Both the position numbers and the translations under genes were made by a program. A model generated the notes under the pieces. That model was not told the origin of the DNA. It did not search any database and was given only the letters and a program-made list of their open reading frames with translations. A stretch of DNA of 64,000 bases from Serilophus lunatus (taxonomy: Eukaryota > Chordata > Aves > Passeriformes > Eurylaimidae): positions 464,664-528,663 of the forward strand of contig VXBA01002618.1 in NCBI GenBank assembly GCA_013399895.1, read 5' to 3'. Positions 60,246 through 64,000 of this stretch are shown one piece after another; position 1 is the stretch's first letter, and every line of letters begins with the position of its first letter.

Positions 60246-60315
60246 CGCCCGCTCCCGCCTCCGATCCCGCTCCTGCTCCCGCTCCCGCTCCTGCGTCCGA
60301 TCCCGCCGCCGCTCC
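60246..60315. repeat. Imperfect GCTCCC/GATCCC tandem repeat in the bidirectional promoter
   Basis: About ten six-base units of the type GCTCCC, GCTCCT, GATCCC and GCCTCC sit between the MRE11 and ANKRD49 starts. Translation of this repeat produces long low-complexity open frames on both strands that are not genes. Confidence 0.7.
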
Positions 60316-60830
60316 AGCCGAACACGTCACGTCCGCCGGCCGCGGCCCGGAAGCGCTGCTGAGACCCGGCCCCGCCCCGGAGCGCCCGGCGGTGCCGCGG
60401 CAGGTACCGGGATGGGGGGAGCCGGGCGGGGCGGGCCGGGGTCCGTCCGCCCGCGGGCACGGCCAGGGCAGGGAAGGAGGCGGGCAGTGCCAGCCCGGCC
60501 CAGCCGGCGGGGAGCGGGGCCCGGCCGGGCCGGAGCAGAGACTGTGCCCTGCCGTCCGGGCTGCTCTCCACACCCTTTGACCATAAAACGCGAGGCGTTT
60601 GGAGTGCGCTGGCCGTCCGAAAGTGGTGCCGTTTCGGGATCGGGATCGTGGGTTTTATCTGGGAGTCCTGGCAGAGCTGGTAAATCCCGGGTTAGCAAAG
60701 GAACTTTGAGTTTGCACTTTAGCTTTCCTGCTTGTTGAAGTCCGCATCCCGCAGATACTCGTGTTAACCGTTGGCACACGGGTAACAGTAACAGTTATTA
60801 TGAACGTTGTTGTACCTCTGCTGCCCACAG

Positions 60831-60851
60831 ATGCTGTCTGAAAATGAGTAA
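60831..60851 (+). CDS. Six-codon uORF overlapping the ANKRD49 start
   Basis: The first bases after the acceptor read ATG CTG TCT GAA AAT GAG TAA (MLSENE). The uORF is in a different frame and ends five bases beyond the main ATG. Its start context is weak (C at -3), so leaky scanning is likely. Confidence 0.5.
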   Translation: MLSENE

Positions 60852-61101
60852 AGACAAGCAAGTCGATGAGGACGATGATGACAATGAGCTGTTTGAAGAC
60901 TTCATGGAGAATTTTAACCAACTTGAACTGCTGGAGACGCACAGGCATTTGATTCCCGTGGGAACTCAGAGCTGTTGGTCAGGACAGTCTGATGATGATG
61001 ATGATGAGCAAGAAAGAAGTGAGGAGTGGTATGAAATGCAAGAAAAGAAAATGGAAAAAAATCCTGAGAAATTGCTACTCTGGGCAGCTGAGAACAATCG
61101 G
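60844..61101 (+). CDS. ANKRD49: ANKRD49 coding exon 1
   Basis: The exon begins after acceptor CTGCCCACAG (60821-60830) with 13 untranslated bases, then ATG at 60844. It encodes 86 residues, ending KLLLWAAENNR-like (EKLLLWAAENNR), with donor GTGAGG at 61102. Confidence 0.95.
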
Positions 61102-62461
61102 GTGAGGCCCTTGTTCTGTTCATACACATCACTTACGAGAATGTTATTTTGAGCACATATCTACCAACTCATCCACAAACAAAAGTTTACCTACACTGCT
61201 GCCTTTCTCTGAGCCGCTTTGATCTGGTTTTACAACTCACTTGTGTAAGCCCATGCACACTAAAACATCCCTGGATCCATTAGCTTTCAGAAAGAAAGCT
61301 TTGATTTCAATTCAGAATTCAAATAACAGCACTTTTCTTTAACTTCTATAAGCTGAAAGCATGCCAGGCTCTTTCTTCAAGGCAAATCAGCCTCTTGGGG
61401 TGGAGAGGATGTATCTGAAATTTTATTGTTTCAGAAGCTCCCTATGCAGATAACATGAATGTTTTTGTATATTTTTAGGGGAAAAAAACCCCCAGCTTTA
61501 TTCTTGGAAGTGAAGGAGAGATGACCAAGGTTCCTATTACGTAGCTTATTATACCCTTGTGTACATTTATGTACATTAGTTGCCTTTCTTACACACAACA
61601 GCTCCCATCTACAGTTCTGTGGAGGTACTTATGTCTTCACAGTGAATGGAGAGAAGGTAAAGTAAGGTAAAGGTACTCAGAGAATCACAGAATTAATTGG
61701 GTTGGAAAAGACCTTTAAGATCATCACATCCAACCTATTTAACACCATCTCATCCACTAAACCTAAGGCACTGCAACTGATGTTCATGTTTTAAAACAAA
61801 ACAACCCATGCAAACCAAACAAAAACCCCCACAAAATCCCCCACCCCAGCAACAATACCTGGTTTAATGTTGAAATCCCTTGTTGCACATAAGCGTTCTT
61901 GACACCGACAGAAACTGCTTTTCCACAAAACTTCAGGATGGTAAAAAGCCACATGGCCTCGTTTCACGGAATCTCACGAGATTACCTGTCTTCTTTAAAC
62001 AGCTGAGTACAGTGAGGAGGCTCCTGACTGAAAAGTTGGCTCCAGTGAACGCTCGCGACGAAGATCAGTACACTCCTCTCCACCGGGCCGCCTACAGCGG
62101 GCACCTGGACATTGCACACGAACTGGTGGCCCAGGGCGCCGACGTCCACGCGCAGACCGTGGACGGCTGGACGCCCCTGCACAGCGCCTGCAAGTGGAAC
62201 AACACGAGGGTGGCTGCCTTCCTGCTCCAGCAGGGTGCAGACATCAACGCGCAGACCAACGGCTTGCTGACCCCGCTGCACATTGCCGCGGGAAACAAGA
62301 ACAGCAGGGAAACCCTGGAACTCTTGCTGATGAATCGCTACGTGAAACCGGACCTGAAAAACAACCTGGATGAAACCGCCCTTGACATTGCTCGGAGGAC
62401 TGATATATATCACTACCTTTTTGAAATAGCAGAAGACTGCATAAACGCTGTGTCCCCTTAA
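60844..62461 (+). CDS. ANKRD49: ANKRD49, ankyrin repeat domain protein 49 (complete, 238 aa)
   Basis: Two coding exons, 60844-61101 and 62003-62461, join in phase 0 to 238 residues (human 239). The N-terminal third is acidic (DEDDDDNELFEDF, then FNQLELLETHRHLIPVGTQS and DDDDDEQERSEEWYEMQEKK). About four ankyrin repeats follow, with signature pieces YTPLHRAAYSGHLDIAHELV, DGWTPLHSACKWNNTRVAAF, GLLTPLHIAAGNKNSRETLE and a final ETALDIARRTDIYHYLFEI. Ankyrin repeats mediate protein binding; the partner of this protein is not evident from sequence. It is transcribed divergently from MRE11. The chosen start is preceded by a short overlapping uORF at 60831-60851. Exon 2 is much more GC-rich than its flanks, which is ordinary for a conserved avian exon in AT-rich introns. 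Confidence 0.96.
61681..61775 (-). repeat. CR1 LINE 3' end
   Basis: A short fragment in the ANKRD49 intron: AGAATCACAGAATTAATTGG, GGTTGGAAAAGACCTTTAAG and CATCCAACC, the reverse-orientation end of CR1. Confidence 0.8.
62003..62461 (+). CDS. ANKRD49: ANKRD49 coding exon 2
   Basis: The acceptor is TTCTTTAAACAG. It encodes LSTVRRLLTEKLAPVNARDE through the ankyrin repeats to CINAVSP and stop TAA 62459-62461. The frame is open upstream to 61880, but that part is intron, because the human homologue reads NRLTTVRRLL across the join. Confidence 0.96.
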   Translation: MSTVRRLLTEKLAPVNARDEDQYTPLHRAAYSGHLDIAHELVAQGADVHAQTVDGWTPLHSACKWNNTRVAAFLLQQGADINAQTNGLLTPLHIAAGNKNSRETLELLLMNRYVKPDLKNNLDETALDIARRTDIYHYLFEIAEDCINAVSP

Positions 62462-63285
62462 AAGCTGTGGTTAAGCTTATGAATGTGAGGTTTGCTGCCT
62501 CTTTCTTGTTTGTGTTCTGCATGCACATCAGTGGTGGTCTGTCTCTTTGCAACGAGGTTTTAATGTAAGATATTTAGTGTTCTCCTCAGGCAAAAAGTCA
62601 CTTCTTGCAAGTCAGCTCAGTGGTCTCGCTCATACTGAAGTGTTACTGCTGTTACTCAAGATACTCAGTTTCAGTAATTTCTGTAAGTTTCCTTAATTAG
62701 TGCAGATTTGGAGGGGCCTTTGTAATTGTTCTGTAGTTTCAAAGCAGGAAAGAATACTGGAATATTTACTTGATGTGAAAGAATTCTGACTTGGTTATCC
62801 AGAGTTTATTACAGCTCACTTGAAAATTATTTTTGGAGAAATTTTAACTTTTTTAACATTGCATGAAAACTCAGAATGAATGTAAGTTATTTGGATGATA
62901 CACAAAATGTATAATGATCTTGGTGTAAGACTTGTTATAAAATATTTAACCCAAAGTACTTTGTCATATTTTTAATTTAAAGTTTACTTATGAATGTAAT
63001 TGCCTGTTCATAAATCAGGAGATTGGGTTTGTTGGATTTTTTCTGTCAATTTTCAAGGAAATGTCTTTCCCTCAAGATCCTGTTTACTTTTCCCGTGCAG
63101 ATTAAGTTGTGTAAAAGTTTAAAGTCATGGGTGCAGCTTTAGTTGGAACAAATGAGCCTCAACTGTGTGAGGATAAAGAGCTACCATTCTGTTGTGTCTA
63201 ATTTAGTTACAGCTGATTAGTTACAAGTAATTTACAGTTTCTCTTCCACTTTCAAGTTGGTACATTAAAGGTTTTCCCACAGTAA
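62462..63285 (+). other. ANKRD49: ANKRD49 3' UTR (probable)
   Basis: AT-rich sequence follows the stop codon without further coding signal. The end is set at the ATTAAA near 63264; this is an estimate. Confidence 0.45.
63264..63269 (+). terminator. ANKRD49: Candidate ANKRD49 poly(A) signal
   Basis: ATTAAA lies about 800 bases downstream of the stop. It is the common variant hexamer; no canonical AATAAA was noticed between it and the stop. Confidence 0.35.
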
Positions 63286-64000
63286 TGGCATGCTGCATGA
63301 TTTTCAGCTTCAACTTTGCCATCTAGAACTTAGAAGTGGAAAAACTTGCTTCTCTCTGTTAAACAAATTGAACTGAAAATTGTGTGTAAGACCTGAAGTG
63401 CTGTCACTCAATATGAGACATGGATTACATCATGCATTTGTGTAACCAGACGTGGTTTGTATCTTATAATGTCTCACTACTGTATGCAACGCCTTGGCTT
63501 CAAGGAAGCTACAGCAGACCAGAGCGTCCAGGCAGGTGAGCAGGACGGCTTCACTGTGTGCCTGCTGGCAGCAGCATCCACTGACTACTGTAACTGCCAG
63601 CTGCTCTTCTAACTCAAAACCCTGTACAAACAAGGAGTCAAGTACACTTCAGACCTGTAACCTGTGTCTCAAGATGCCTCATTTTATGACCAAGCTGGTA
63701 CTTCGGAGTGTCAGTAGATCTACATCATCCCTCCCCTTTAACTGGACTCATCCGTTGTTATTCCCTCGGGGGAGGACAGCAAGGATCCTTCCATAAGGCA
63801 GGCCAGTGGTGACACCCCGCGGTGTGCAGAGTTTGTGAGTGGGGTCACGCTGAGTGCCCTGCGCGGGCACCAGGTGGCCACGGCCTGCTGTGCCCTCTGG
63901 ATGGCGGCTGGCCGCGCCCCGCCTCAGCTCCGGGGCCACTCCCGCGGTTATCCCTGACCCGTGTAGGGGGCACAACACCCCGCTGTGACTGGAAACGCGG
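63286..64000. other. Region downstream of ANKRD49, becoming CpG-rich
   Basis: No gene is recognised. From about 63800 the sequence becomes GC- and CpG-rich, with a CTCF-like GCACCAGGTGGC at 63867-63878. It may be the edge of a CpG island belonging to a gene beyond the window. Confidence 0.4.

Larger units (their letters stand above)
60116..60403. promoter_or_regulatory. CpG-rich bidirectional MRE11/ANKRD49 promoter
   Basis: A strongly GC- and CpG-rich stretch lies between the divergent MRE11 start codon (60115) and a splice donor (CGGCAG|GTACCG at 60404) that probably ends a non-coding ANKRD49 exon 1. It holds an E2F-like palindrome, an imperfect GCTCCC repeat, a CACGTCACGT element at 60323-60332 and an ETS-like CCCGGAAGCG at 60346-60355, and has no TATA box. 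Exact start sites cannot be read from sequence. Confidence 0.75.

Noticed and set aside
60092..60580. Three long overlapping open frames (150-159 codons) on both strands
   Set aside because: They are low-complexity Gly/Ala/Pro/Arg frames created by the CpG-rich promoter and its GCTCCC repeat. Only the final seven codons of the minus-strand frame are real, as the MRE11 start.
61982..62413. 143-codon minus-strand open frame
   Set aside because: It is antisense to the GC-rich ankyrin exon of ANKRD49.
1..64000. CRISPR arrays, operons, phage or defence systems
   Set aside because: The window is vertebrate DNA with spliced genes. No direct-repeat array or prokaryotic gene was seen.

Overview
The window is vertebrate nuclear DNA, almost certainly from a bird. 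It holds split genes with GT-AG introns, vertebrate protein families, and a repeat content dominated by CR1 LINEs whose 3' ends carry the avian ATTCTATG/ATTCTGTG-type tail. Two LTR fragments resemble families I associate with neoavian genomes, so a non-galliform bird is more likely than chicken; this is inference from memory. The MRE11 protein resembles chicken MRE11 but is not identical to it.

The layout is a conserved vertebrate block (human 11q21): PANX1 (+), GPR83 (-), MRE11 (-), ANKRD49 (+). PANX1 enters from the left without its first coding exon. Exons 2-5 lie at 7266-20876, followed by a roughly 2.2 kb 3' UTR. About 10 kb of intergenic DNA with CR1 and LTR fragments follows. GPR83 is complete in four coding exons (33074-36861, 423 aa) with a recognisable TATA/CCAAT/CRE-like promoter. 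A gene-free stretch separates it from the 3' end of MRE11. MRE11 is complete: nineteen coding exons (40460-60115) join in frame to 704 aa, with all seven metal-binding residues at the human positions. MRE11 and ANKRD49 are head to head and share a CpG-rich bidirectional promoter near 60.1-60.4 kb. ANKRD49 is complete in two coding exons (238 aa). The final 200 bases become CpG-rich, possibly the edge of a further promoter.

The four genes do not form a pathway. PANX1 is an ATP-release channel, GPR83 a class A GPCR, MRE11 the double-strand-break nuclease, and ANKRD49 a small ankyrin-repeat protein. Only MRE11 and ANKRD49 look co-regulated, through the shared promoter.

I found no undescribed biological system. 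The points most worth a second look are a nested CR1 in MRE11 that keeps ORF1 but lacks reverse transcriptase, a 12-bp E2F-like palindrome touching the MRE11 start codon, a 6-codon uORF overlapping the ANKRD49 start, a CRE/CCAAT/TATA promoter for GPR83, and the absence of any visible IZUMO1R (Juno) exon between PANX1 and GPR83. All exon joins were worked out by hand from reading frame and splice signals; no alignment or database search was run.
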